From: Silene latifolia
Lineage: Eukaryota > Streptophyta > Magnoliopsida > Caryophyllales > Caryophyllaceae
DNA length: 64,000 nucleotides
NCBI RefSeq assembly: GCF_048544455.1
Contig: NC_133526.1
Span: 6,898,001 to 6,962,000, forward strand
Direction: 5' to 3'
Of this stretch, positions 1 to 12,131 are shown piece by piece. How positions within the stretch are numbered: position 1 is the stretch's first letter; every line of letters starts with the position of its first letter. The position numbers were made by a program, and so were the translations under genes. The notes below the pieces were generated by a model, which did not search any database, was not told where the DNA came from, and worked only from the letters and a program-made list of their open reading frames with translations.

Positions 1-1214
1 AGCAGCCGCATCTCCAACAGATTTTTTCTGAAGCTGAAGCCTAACTTTCGCAGTGTCCAAAGGGATGGTGCACACCTGTATATAATCACCATAAGGTTAA
101 ACCCCAATCGAGAGCAACCCCAACATAATTATAATACTCCCTCGGACAGTTGGACTCTTTACTGTATTAACGTGTACTTATAATTATGAGGTCATTTAAT
201 CCATTACTGCAGCCCACCCTAAAACAACCAGAAATGAGTAAACGACAACAGAAATGTTAATGCCTTCCACTCTCCTTAAGTTCCTCAAACGTCAATACAT
301 CATTACTAACTACTCTTACATGGCACTTGCCATTTCAACAAACTCAGATGAGTCAATGTTAGGTAGTGTTTCATTATTGGAGTAAGGTCGTGTGGTCAAC
401 AACCAAATGTTTCACAAACACTCTCTTTCAAGCGAAAGCAAACAACAAGCTCCTTTATATCCCAAACTACTACAAACCCCGAAAGCAATTATGCCGATAA
501 TTGAGTTGGGAAAGTCAATCTCCCTAAAAGTGCATGCAAATTACGGCAGCAGCACACAAACTCGATTAAATTACTACTTCCACAAAACAATTTCGACAAA
601 TTATGACTAGTAGTGAAATCATAGGGTTCTACATTTTGTACCTTTTGCCCTAAACTCAAAAAATTGCATAAAGATGCAAATCAAACCAATTAAGTCATTT
701 AGATCGATCAATCACTTCAAAATCAAATGAACCGCATCAAATTCCACCAATTCTCAACGCAATTAACATTCAAACATCTCAATTCAAATCAAACCAATTA
801 AGTAATTTAGTTCGATCAATCACACATTAAACCTAAAATCTTAAGAAACACTTCAAATTCCACCAATACTCGGCGCAATTTTCACCACAAAACACCTCAA
901 TTCCAATCTCAATCACCGGATCACAAAAAGACAACGACAAAAAACAACAAACGGACAACAGAAAACGACGAAGCGAAAAGTAGAAAACGATATACTCCTT
1001 AAGTCACTCTCAATCGACAAATTCTTTATGTTTTTATTCTTTTCGAGGAATATTTTAATCAAACGTAAAGAATCTACTGAACGAGACGGAATTTCGAAAA
1101 AGGAATCGAATAGGAAACGAATATAAACCAAACCTCGGCGAAGCAAGCAGCAAAAGCGCTACTAGCCAAAATTCCGGGGAAGGAGATGTTAGAATCAGTT
1201 GCCGGCGGCGACAT
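1..1214 (-). CDS. Mitochondrial uncoupling protein-like carrier, 5' part (cut by left edge)
   Basis: Plant uncoupling protein (PUMP/UCP) of the mitochondrial carrier family, an inner-membrane carrier that moves metabolites/protons. Only the first two coding exons are in the window. Exon 1 is 1214-1134: ATG then MSPPATDSNISFPGILASSA, ending FAACFAE, 27 codons, phase 0, followed by a GT donor (AC at 1132-1133 on the plus strand). Exon 2 is 75-1: after an AG acceptor at 77-76 it reads VCTIPLDTAKVRLQLQKK and then SVGDAAA before leaving the window. The join FAACFAE|VCTIPLDTAK matches what I remember of plant UCPs, and PLDTAKVRLQ is the carrier signature PxD/ExxK/R of the first repeat. The intron (76-1133) is 1058 bp. 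About 15% of the protein is visible. The start is the first ATG upstream of the conserved block. The family is clear; UCP1 versus a paralogue cannot be decided here. Confidence 0.85.
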
Positions 1215-1500
1215 GGCGGCGGATACGGCGGATACGGCGGAGATCAGCGACGGATACGGCGGCGGTAGCGGTGGAGAGAGGGAAGAGAGAGAAAGCGAGG
1301 GTTTGGAAAATGGAGTGAAGTGGTGAAGGTATATGTAGTTGGGAGGAGGAGGTTGTTATAAGACGCCATTTTGCTGTACATGGAAAAAATGGGGAGAGAC
1401 GTTCCGGGATTCGTGCAACACTGGATGTCCAGCTCACACCTTATGCGGCTCCTCGTCATCGTCTTTACCCCCTTTCGAAACAAATTTCGTTAAATATCGC
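1215..1500 (-). promoter_or_regulatory. 5' UTR/promoter-proximal region of the UCP-like gene
   Basis: Directly upstream of the UCP-like ATG on the minus strand lies a GC-rich stretch with an imperfect GGATACGGC tandem repeat (about 1220-1265) and then a CT-rich stretch (minus strand, 1270-1320), as is common in plant 5' UTRs. No convincing TATA box was fixed. Short open frames on both strands here are compositional. Confidence 0.4.
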
Positions 1501-2342
1501 TCGAGTTTTACTAATATCGAAAGTAATTAGTAATTACTTTTTTGTATTTTTTTCGGTTTTCTCATTTATATTTTATGTCAAAAATAATAATATTATCCCG
1601 AATTTTATTAATATTGTTTGAACTAATTATTTTTATTTTTATTGCTAAAATCCCTCTAATTATAGGATATAAACTTGTATTTATCGAAAATAATTTAGTA
1701 GGACTATTGTTTATGGTGGTCTTGAATTATCTTTTACTCCATATAATAATAATAATAATAATATATTGTCAAAAAAATTATTTTACTATCTTCTTTATTT
1801 CTGTTTTATTTTGTGAGTCAAAATTAGCAAAATTTAACCATATTTAAGATGAGGAAAAAATTGTTATTACATTATCCTTCAAATCCAAATACTTTGATCC
1901 CATCTTTTATGTGACAACAAATCTTTCATGTTAAACAAAAGTTTAATGCAATGTGAGAAAGGGATGTATAAATAAATAAACATACATGCATTTCAAAATC
2001 AATTAAATAATTACTACTCAAAAAATACTAAATAAATTAAACTATGCCATATCTCTAAATAAGATAATATGTACTTAAATAAATTATTTGATTTGATGGC
2101 GAAAGAAGACCAAACTTGATAATTTAAGCTAATATAATAGGTTTGTGTACTTAGAGGTATAGATTGATTGGAATAAAAAACTCCGTATAGGGTGACAAAG
2201 GCAAAATGTATAAGAAATAACAAACTCTAATTCTATCTACTTATATGAGATAATATTTGACCCGTTTTGTGCTCAAAAAGGAAAAAAAAAAGATTTAAGA
2301 TATTTGTTGTATTCCCTAAACAGTAAAGATGGAGGTGTACAC
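1501..2342. other. AT-rich intergenic DNA, no gene seen
   Basis: Low-complexity AT-rich sequence with an (AAT)n microsatellite around 1742-1763. No splice-linked coding blocks, RNA genes or clear element ends were recognised. Confidence 0.5.
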
Positions 2343-2356
2343 AATACAGGGTTGTT
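2343..2356. repeat. Left target-site duplication of LINE insertion
   Basis: AATACAGGGTTGTT occurs here and again at 3425-3438, bracketing the LINE fragment and its A-tail. This is a 14-bp TSD typical of target-primed reverse transcription. Confidence 0.85.
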
Positions 2357-3424
2357 ATGGCTGCTCCTCCATGACCGTATTATGTCTAATGCTAATCGAG
2401 CTCGGCGTGGTTTGACAGAGGATCCGTGTTGTGGCTTTTGCGGTGATTTAGAGGAAACTTCTTTACACCTTTTACGAGATTGCAGCGAGGCTCGTAAGGT
2501 ATGGAGTTTATTTTCCGTTCCGAAATCACGACGTTTTTTTTTAGGGCTTCTCTGTGCGTGAGTGGGTTATTTACAATTTATCATGTGGTAAAACGGCTGA
2601 ATTTGAATCGTGGCCTTCAATGTTTGCTGTGATTGTTTGGTGGATATGGAAATGGCGGAATTATCGGGTCTTTGGACGGTCTGATGAAATTGCTCAAAAC
2701 ATGTTTTCCTTTTTGATGCAAAGAGTATGGGAAATTTTTAATGCCAGGGAGAGTTTAGTTGCAGGGAAGGGGGGATGTTATGCGAAAGAAAGAGGTCTTC
2801 GTGAAATGGGTAGCTCCGCCGTCTAACTGATTGGCCCTTAATATTGATGGTGCCTCGAAAGGCAATCCGGGTCCGTCGGGAGCGGGGGGTATTATTCGAG
2901 ATTCGGCGGGTAATATAGTAGAAGCTTTTGCGGAATGTTTAGGTGAAGCAACAGTTACGCGGGCAGGACTAATGGCTTTGAGACGAGGGCTTTTAATTGC
3001 AATGGAACGTAAAATCCCACATCTCCTCATTCAAACGGACTCAACAACTATCATGTCATTTTTGGAGTCCGAATTATCGGTACCGGTAGCCCATTCTCAT
3101 ATGACAAATATCTGTAAGTCGTTCATTATGGATTCATCTTGGCATGCCGAGATTTTCCATATTAATCGAGAGGCCAATGCTTGCGCGGATTGGTTAGCTA
3201 ATGAAGGAGTGAAGCAAAGTCAGCAGCTGGTCCGCTATGACCTTTCTAATTTGCCGAGCCAACCGTAAAATTGATGCAAAGAAGATGTGGGAGGTGTTGT
3301 GTGGCCTCGCCTAGTCCCGTCTCATTTAGTTTAGTAGTTAGCTTTTGTTGTTTTTCTTTTCTTGCTGTTTAGTTTTTTCTTTTTGTTGGGCTGTTTTACC
3401 CGCTTCGTTTCACCAAAAAAAAAA
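2357..3424 (+). mobile_element. 5'-truncated LINE (L1-like, RNase H-bearing) with poly-A tail
   Basis: Only the 3' end of a plant L1-type non-LTR retrotransposon was inserted. It encodes a zinc-binding region of the RVT type (CCGFCGDLEETSLHLLRDC, about 2424-2484), a linker, and an RNase H domain (2837-3268). An untranslated tail follows and ends in an A-run at 3413-3426. The frame changes at least twice, near 2555 and near 2826, so it is not translatable as one protein. In the RNase H domain the first Asp (NIDGASKGNPGPSGAGG) and later Asp residues (IQTDSTT, ACADWLA) are present. The usual Glu in the second motif is Gly (TRAGLMALRRG), which suggests an inactive enzyme. The 14-bp TSD is still perfect, so the insertion is not very old. 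Confidence 0.9.
2837..3268 (+). pseudogene. LINE RNase H domain remnant
   Basis: About 143 codons beginning ALNIDGASKGNPGPSGAGG, the plant LINE-type RNase H-like domain (RVT_3 family). It ends LSNLPSQP before a stop. It is the best preserved part of the LINE fragment but lacks the expected catalytic Glu. It has no start of its own and is part of a larger broken reading frame. Confidence 0.8.
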
Positions 3425-3438
3425 AATACAGGGTTGTT

Positions 3439-3963
3439 GCGTTGACACGCTCCAGCATTACTCATGATTTATTTTGGCACGACAGAATTGACGCGACTCA
3501 GCATGTATGACACGTTATGGGTTACTTACCGTGCCAGGGCCAATGTTTCAACAAATAGTTCGTGCCTAGGCCCAGCTCGTCACGACCCACATGAGCCCCC
3601 ACACAAGCCTAATGGACATGTAAAAAAGATATCAGTGTTTGCTTGGCGGGCTAGCACACCCTCGAGGGCTCGACCCACTAAACGTCGTGTGGTCGTGCCT
3701 TTCATTTTCTATATCTCCATACAGCTGCTCTCCGCTACAAACATCATGACATGTTGGGCTGACACGCCAAGTGGCCCAAGCACATCACGACATGGCCCAA
3801 CGTCTCAATACTACGTTTTAGATTTCAACAACACAACACACGACATTCAATTAAACGCGCCTCTAGGTACTATTTACTTATTTAGAGGTTGTGACAAGAG
3901 GAACCGGCACGAGATACGACCCACTCCCAATCCTGGTAAAGAAGAACCAAACTTTGATAGTTT
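3439..3963. other. Intergenic DNA rich in GGCCC/CACGAC motifs
   Basis: Local composition (repeated CACGAC, GGCCCA, GACCCA) is like the degenerate interior of hAT-type non-autonomous elements seen elsewhere in the window (for example 61469-61919). No matching ends or TSD were found. A long open frame through 3464-4123 looks compositional. Confidence 0.35.
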
Positions 3964-4125
3964 CTCCCTCTGTCCCGGTCAATTGTTGTCCTTTGGTTTT
4001 GGCACAAAGACTAAGGAAAGAGGAGGAAGCCAATTATTAGATGACAAGTTAATCAAATTAAGAGTGAATGATGAAATCGCTCATCAATGCATTCCTAAAA
4101 TAGAAAGGACAATAATTAATTGAGA
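3964..4125. mobile_element. Stowaway-like MITE remnant
   Basis: CCGGTCAATTGTTGTCCTTT near the left is mirrored on the right by AAAGGACAATAATTAATTGA. The left edge begins CTCCCTCTG, a form common at Stowaway MITE ends in plants. The right terminus is degenerate and no TA duplication could be fixed. Confidence 0.5.
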
Positions 4126-5170
4126 TACCAAAAAATGAAAGCGAAACTCCAACCTTTCCCGCCTATAACATATTTCCTAAAATAATGTTTGGTATTTTTA
4201 GCATATACTATAGGTATGGACATTGATCCATCGACGACAATTATAAGTTCAGTGAGAATTTTTTCTCAATATACTTACATCATAGCCAATTATTTTTCTC
4301 TCTTAATTTTCAATAGTGTGAAAATTATCCTTTTACTGATGACATTGATCCATAGACGACAATTAATTTCAAATAAGCGCCAAAACGTTAAATAATTTGG
4401 CAAAAAAATCATGTATAATGTCTTGACCAAATTTGTCGAGTTGAGTCTAATTCATTAGACATCACTCTCATTTTTACGGATATCACTGATGAGGAATCTA
4501 TAAAATACTATTAAAAGGCGTCCTAAAAAATGCCAACTAGACAAAGCCACATAGATATTCACATTGCCACCTTGGTTAAAATTGACACACGCCTACCCAA
4601 CCATTCTCCGCGCAGACATTTATACTATATAGTTAAAATGCTACTTATACCATTTAATTTTATTCGACATGTCATTTTTAGATTAATTAATTTGATTAAT
4701 GACAATTGACAACATAACATTAACTTATAAAATTAACATTTTAATTGAATGTTTTGTAATAAAACATGTTAATGAATTGATTAAAGTTTTTCATATGCTT
4801 TTTTTTAATTTATTTTCATATGTTGGAATATTGGTTGAAAATGTTGTAATTTTTTTTTTTTGGTAAAAAGTTAAACTTAACTTTCCTGAAATTATACCAC
4901 TAAAAATTTACACCTACATCTATTTATTTAAGATCATTACACAAACTCTTTTAATTAAAACTAAAATAATTGTGAAGTTTAATAATATTCTTAAAAGTAA
5001 AGGTATGACATTTTATTTCAATCACTATTTAAGATCAATAATAATAATAGTAATTTTCATTAACATTTTTTCCTATTTGTTTTACCTCTTGAGCTTCTCA
5101 CTAAAGAATTATCTTATTTAATAATACTCATAACTCAAAAATAAATGAAAAGGCAAATTAAAAGTTGGGA
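4126..5170. other. AT-rich intergenic DNA, no gene seen
   Basis: AT-rich, with scattered homopolymers; no coding or RNA feature recognised. Confidence 0.5.
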
Positions 5171-5175
5171 ATCAA

Positions 5176-6543
5176 TGTAATACTCCGTATTTATATGTCT
5201 TGGGGTACTCTATCGAGTAGCCCTTACTCTGTCGAGTAAGGGCAAGTTGCGAAATAAAATAGTTTCTGACCTGTTGGGTACTCGATCGAGTAGCTGGGGT
5301 ACTCGATCGAGTAAGGGGGTACTCGATCGAGTAGCCTTGGGTACTCGATCGAGTGTCCGGTTTACGGGGTGTTTTTCGCGGGTTTTGTTAATTATGCGAT
5401 TAAGGTATTTAAACATAATCGTCATTGTTTTAAAACACTTTTACCAAAACCTAAAACCTGTTTAAGAGAGAAAGCGATCGATCATCTTCCTAATCGCATC
5501 CTTAACAATTCCCGGAGTTCAGACGGTCGGTTCTTGCTGTTTTTCGTGTCGTTGGATTCCTTGCGTCGAGGGTAAGCTTTTAACATAGTTTTTATATTGT
5601 TTTGTTAAGTTTGGTGAAACCCTAATTTAGGAATTGGGGGTTTTGGTGTGTAGTTTGTGATGTGTAGTCTTTATGTGCTGTATGATAGGAGGAGAATTCG
5701 TAGAGGAGCCGTTTTTGATACAAAAATGTAGATACCGTCTGCGTGTTGTGCTTTCCGGTAGGATTTCCTACTCGATTAGTCCCATAATGAGATATTGGTG
5801 ATGTCTGTAGTTAGTTGTTTGATATGATGATTGTGATTGTGATTGTGATTGTGATTGTGATTGTGATTGTGATTGTGATTGGTTTCTTTGGCTCTCGAGA
5901 TGCGTTCTCGGAAAGTGGGGTCACTTGCGGGAGTGATCTCACGCCCTAGTTTCGCCCTTCGTGGAACCCGCCACGAAAGGGGATGTGCACATTAATGGGA
6001 CGGGGTTATCGCTCGTATGATGAGCGGGGCTTAGGTGGGAACGGCTGCGGTCCCCCATCGGCGGGTGGTCCAGTGGACGATCGATGATTGAGACGGTTGG
6101 TTGGCTGTGTGTGTGTGTGTGTGTGTGTGTGTGACAGTTCAGCTGTCTGTTTATCTTATTATTGTTATCTGTATTGATTGTGTGATTAGTACTGACCCCG
6201 TTTAAATGTTTTAAAAACTGTGGTGATCCATTCGGGGGTGGTGAGCAGTTGCTTGGCAGGTATATCTTGGATACGCGTGGGATCTAGCTGGGGATGGAGT
6301 CATCACATATCAGAGTCTTTAGTCTTCCGCTGTGTTTATTGGAATAGTTTCTTTTAGTTGGTTTATAGTTTGAGAACAATTGTATTTTGCTTACAGTTGG
6401 TTTTGGTATGTAATCACTTAAACTTATTTAATAAAGTATGTTTCTTCATTGTCTTATGATTATCATGCCTCGGGTAACCGAGATGGTGGCATCCTTATAC
6501 CTGGGTGGTCCTGGTAAGGCACTTGGAGTATGGGGGTGTTACA
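5176..6543 (+). repeat. 5' LTR
   Basis: 1368 bp, TG...CA ends. It contains several copies of the palindrome TACTCGATCGAGTA (5276-5356), a TGATTG hexamer array (about 5826-5880), and a (TG)n run (about 6108-6132). Confidence 0.92.
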
Positions 6544-6545
6544 AA

Positions 6546-6557
6546 TGGTATCAGAGC
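6546..6557 (+). promoter_or_regulatory. Primer-binding site (tRNA-iMet)
   Basis: TGGTATCAGAGC, 2 bp inside the 5' LTR, complementary to the 3' end of plant initiator methionine tRNA. Confidence 0.9.
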
Positions 6558-7627
6558 GACGATCCTGAAACCTGTAACCAATGAATCCAATGAATATAGG
6601 GAGTCAATTAAAATGAATCTGGGGTAAAGGTTGTAGGAGCTAATGCAAAGACTTGGGAGACGTCCTAAAGTCGCGAACTCGCCCTACAATTTTGAACCGG
6701 TCACCATGGGATATGAGTCGGGATCGCTATGTGTTTATCTTGTGAATTGTGTACCAATATGGTGATGTGTGGCATGAATAAGGGTGATTTTGTATGCTGT
6801 TGGTTGAAAGCATGTTAGATGATACTTGGTTTACCATGTTGATTGGAATAGTTGGAAAAGTATGTGAGAATGACGAATGATGTGGTGGAAAAAGGAAATG
6901 GTTTATATGTGATGAATAATGATGTGCACGATGAATGATTTATTGTGTACATACTAGTAACTTGTGGTTAGAGGATGTGACATGATTTTTTTTTGTTTTC
7001 ATAATCCCGTTTGCGTAAAGTTAGATAATAAGTTCATATAATTGTCTACTGTGGTATCGTATGCACTTATAGATGAAGAATGTGGATGAAATAGATGAAC
7101 TGATTGGAAAAGATGGGGTGTCAATTGCATGAGAATATGAATTTTATGATTTTGAATATGTTTAGGTGACGAAGTGGGTTTGTAATATTGTTGCATTAGT
7201 AACATGGAAATAGGATTTGTAAGGTATGAGTATGTTCTGTGTTACAAAAAGTTATAAAATTAAAACATGTGGGTAATATGTGATTGGCAAGTTATATAAA
7301 TTATGTGCATGATGAATGTTGTTGTTTGGCTTTTGAAAATAGTAACATATGATTATGAATACTGGTTTTATGAGTTTAGACTGGTTTTGTTTGCTTGGTT
7401 GTTGTTTAAGCTGTTTGGAAGTAAAAATCAAATAGTTATGTCGTCTGATTACCGCAAAGTTGTCTTTAAACTGTTATAACTTGAGATGCATAAATGATTT
7501 TGATGTGATTCCAATTGGAGGTGATAGCTTGTCCTTTTACGATTCTAACGATAGGTCACACGCCCAAAACGACCAAGAAATGAGTGAGTTATGACTGTTT
7601 TACGAAAACTGGACAGTGCTGAGAATT

Positions 7628-7775
7628 GGGGTACTCGATCGAGTATCCTTGGTACTCGATCGAGTAAGGGGGCACTCGATCGAGTACGTTGGTTACTCGA
7701 TCGAGTAGCCCTGGTGATTTGTTTTACGTGCTTCTGATACTTACTCGATCGAGTGGCCTGTACTCGATCTAGTAA
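7628..7775. repeat. Internal cluster of TACTCGATCGAGTA palindromes
   Basis: At least six full or near-full copies of the same palindrome found in the LTRs occur inside the element interior, including variants such as CACTCGATCGAGTA and TACTCGATCTAGTA. Confidence 0.8.
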
Positions 7776-8911
7776 CCCTTATTTTGGGTCATATGCTTAT
7801 CTTTTGACTTCGTTGCATATTATGTTTAATTCAAAGGCGTTATTTTGCTTCTTTATGCATTGTTTTACATGTATGTTGGTCTTGACGCGTAAGTTACCCA
7901 ATTTTGTGGTGTAAAGAGTGGCACCTATGATGAGTATGAGTTCGGTGGGGAGGACATGATTTATATGTGTTGGGATTGGTAAGACTTAATTGAGGCATAG
8001 AGCATGTTGTGTGAGACGGGATGAGTGACATGATTTTATGTTGAGTAATGAAAAGGTAAGTGAATGTGGGCAAGGCATGATGTAAGTTTAAGGAACGTGA
8101 GAATGAAAAGATTGAAAGAAAGGATGTGGATAGTAGCAACCTGAGATGTATAATAAATTATGGAGGGAGATGGCTAGAAATAGTGTTGAGTAAGAACATA
8201 TGTAATGAAAGGTCGTTTGGAAATAGTGGTATATAGCGAACTTAATGGGACATGTCGCGACGTGGATTTGCGATAGTGACTAGTTTGGAAATTTGTGTTA
8301 TCGAGAGACGAAACTACTGTGTGATTTCCTTGGGTAATTAACGGTATTAAATGAATTCTGATTTCTAGAGATGCAAAAAGGGAGATGCAATTGTTTGAAC
8401 ATTAAACGTTGATTCTATGGATAGATTAGTGGCAAGTGTGAGTGATAACATAATAAGAGAAGATCCATGGTAAGAAAGAGTGAGATGATGTCGGTAGAAA
8501 ATAATGGAATTTGAGTTTTGGAACAACGAAGGGGTAACTGGATTTCTAAAGAGTTAGCTAGAAGGAATAAGGAGTTGAACTATTAATTGGTATTATTGAG
8601 TGTAAAGAGAAAAGAAGGATAAAAGTAAGCTGAGGAAAATGTTCACCGGAGTTATGTGATATAAAGGTAAGGAATCATCGAAATGTGTGATAGTATCACG
8701 AGGATGTTAGCTGAAGATTATATAGGAGTTTCAGGACAACATGATTGATAATGAGTTTCGAGGAATTAAGGGAGTAAGAAGTTGGTGGAGTATTAGCACG
8801 ATACGAGATATTTGGTGGAGAGTTGAATGACAATACAAGTAAGATAGTATTGGGAATAATGTTGAGGTAATTTTGTGGATGGGTTTGAGGTTCGTTATTT
8901 GGAATGTTAAC

Positions 8912-8944
<33 letters not shown>

Positions 8945-11159
8945 AGAAAAACCGTGTTATTTTGATATGAGTGTAAGAGGTTTGATATACGAGCAGTGGT
9001 GGTATTGTGGTGTTGTCACTAGTGGTTAAGGGTGATGGTATATTACAAAGGTAGCAATTCTAAAGAGGTTGATTTGGTAGGGACCTGATTGTTGTGTATG
9101 ATTGTGAGAAGGTATAAGAAGTGGTTAGATGAGGCGGATGCTAATAGTTGAATAGTAAAGGTATGATTATATTTGGCAGGAAGTGATGGTTGTGCGAATG
9201 GGGGAATATGTTATGAGGGGCATATGAGTTAAACTCGGGCGACAGGTAACCTTTATCGAGTGGTAACTTACGTGGTCAGGATTGACTAGTTGGTTGTGAT
9301 TACGGGTCTATGATATGTGTAAATGTTTGTGTGAGGTTCTGACCTCATAAGAAGTGGTATGGTGTGATAATTATAAAGTTGTTTTATGAATGTTCTGTAA
9401 TATATATGTTGGACACGGTAATTTAATTGAATGATATCCAAAAAGGTAATAATTTGATTAATTTGACATAGCTAGTTATAATTTTATGTGTATTAATAAC
9501 ACATGTGTATTCCGTGAAATGGTAGAGATGATGTTCATGAGATGCTTATCTCTTTATCCAAATAATATGTTGCGTGGTGATTTAATAAAGTGGATTTGAG
9601 TAAGTTTTTCTTGTCTGAGAAGTTATGCTCAGTCAGTGTTTATGGGAATCGTATGCAGTTGTGATGTCTATCGGTGTGGTTGTGGTGCCTCGGGTGGTGA
9701 TCCGGGCACGGTACATAGTGTTGTGATGCGGGTATTTTCGCACTACGGTGTGGCTGTTGGTGGCGGTGTTGTGATGCCGTCACCGGTTGTGGTGGAGTAG
9801 GCGGGATGATTATGATACGAGTTTTCGAAAGTGCATACCAGTTATACATAGATTGTTGTTTTGTTTGCTGTTGTTCTTTGTGAGTTTTGGTTGAACATGT
9901 AGACAGTTGTCTTGCTTATTGATGTTTTCTTTACCAAGTTAAGTTAAGAATGAGGTAGAGTATGATATGAAATATAGTTGAATATGTTTTCGTTGTTGTC
10001 ATGGTATAGTGATGTTCTATTGATGGGACACGGTTGTGAGAGGTTGTTACAGTAATTTTGATCTTGTTCTAGATAAGGCTTTAGTAGACATGGTAATGGA
10101 AAATGATTCGTGGAACATGTGTTGTAATGATCTGAAAGCGGCGGGTAGTTCATAATCTTTTGTTGGGACAGTGAGTGTAGGGTGTTGGGGGAATTAGTGT
10201 CATATTAAGTTATGTATGAGTTTTGCGGTAATGAAGGAAAGAACTTGAGGATCTGGAATGAGTGCACGTAACAAGTGTGGATCGTGAGTTATGCTTTTGA
10301 TGATGGGAGTTTCATATAGTTTATATAGAGCGGTATGTCATGTTGCGGTAATGTGGAAAAGTTGAAGTTTTGGGTTAAGATAAAGATTTTGAGGTATAGG
10401 TTAGGTGGTGTGACGAGTGAATTGAAGTATGGGAATTGTTTAAGTAAGAGAGCCTTGGATACATGCATGGCGAGTGTTTAGAGTATAGGTGGTTATCTAT
10501 GACATGTGATGATGATGAGAATAATGAGAAGATATAACTAAGGATATAGTATTAGTAGGTTACGAGGACGTAACATTTATCTTAAGAGGAGTAGGATGCG
10601 ATAAAAGATATTTTGATGGCTGTTCATATGGTAGTATATTTGGAAGTAGAGTGTTGGTGTAGCATAAGATATGGATTTGTATATGTTGTGGTTGATAGTG
10701 TTAAAAGGTCACGGACGTGCTTGTAGTAGTTTGATGTTAGGAATGCGAGAATACTTCGATAGTGTTGACAGTTGGATGATGAGATTATGAGTGTGAGTAA
10801 ACTTCGAGGACGAAGTTCCTTTTTAGGGTGGTAGAATGTAACATTCCGTTTGATGTCTATGAGTGTCTTGATATGGGATTTGGTAGTGGATGATCTATTA
10901 CGGAGCTAGCAGCGTTAGAGGATGGTAGTTGGTAGTATATGGAGTTAGTGTTGAGAGAGATATAATGGAGTTGATACGATATCGTGAGCCATGTTGTGGA
11001 GGTAGGAATAGTTAGTGGAGTTGGTGTTAGGGGTCCATGGTCGGTTGGAGTTTTGTTTTGAGTTCTCAGTTACGTTGTTGTGTCTTGATCGAGTTAGCAT
11101 GTTTGTTTTTATGTATGGGTTGAACTTCGGGGACGAAGTTCCTTTTTAGGAGGGAAGAC

Positions 11160-12100
11160 TGTAATACTCCGTATTTATATGTCTTGGGGTACTCTATCGA
11201 GTAGCCCTTACTCTGTCGAGTAAGGGCAAGTTGCGAAATAAAATAGTTTCGACTGTTGGGTACTCGATCGAGTAGTCGGGGTACTCGATCGAGTAAGGGG
11301 TACTCGATCGAGTAGCCTTGGGTACTCGATCGAGTGTCCCATTCTACGGGGTGTTTTTCGCGGGTTTTGTTAATTATGCGATTAAGGTATTTAAACATAA
11401 TCGTCATTGTTTTAAAACACTTTTACCAAAACCTAAAACCTGTTTAAGAGAGAAAGCGATCAACTCATCATCTTCCTAATCGCATCCTTAACAATTCCCC
11501 GAGTTCGACGGTCGGTTCTTGCTGTTTTTCGTGTCGTTGGATTCCTTGCGTCGAGGGTAAGCTTTTAACATAGTTTTTATATTGTTTTGTTAAGTTTGGT
11601 GAAACCCTAATTTAGGAATTGGGGGTTTTGGTGTGTAGTTTGTGATGTGTAGTCTTTATGTGCTGTATGATAGGAGGAGAATTCGTAGAGGAGCCGTTTT
11701 GATACAAACGTAGATACCGTCTGCGTGTTGTGCTTTCCAGGGATTTCCTACTCAGTATTAGTCCCATAATGAGATATTGGTGATGTGCTGTAGTTAGTTG
11801 TTTGATATGATGATTGTGATTGTGATTGTGATTGTGATTGTGATTGTGATTGTGATTGTGATTGTGATTGGTTTCTTTGGCTCTCGAGATGCGTTCTCGG
11901 CTGAGTGGGGTCACTTGCGGGAGTGATCTCACGCCCTAGTTTCGCCCTTCGTGGAACCCGCCACGAAAGGGGATGTGCACATTAATGGACCGGGTTATCG
12001 CTCGTATGATGAGCGGGGCTTAGGTGGGAACGGCAGGCTGCGGTCCCCCATCGGGCGGTGGTCGGTCCAAAGGGACGATCATGATTGAGACGGTTGGTTG

Positions 12101-12131
<31 letters not shown>

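Noticed and set aside
3464-4123. 219-codon open frame
   Set aside because: No family resemblance; overlaps a CACGAC-rich stretch and a MITE inverted repeat; no splice or start context.
11612-11932. 106-codon minus-strand frame with an HNHNHN tract
   Set aside because: The tract is the TGATTG hexamer array of the LTR read backwards; not a gene.
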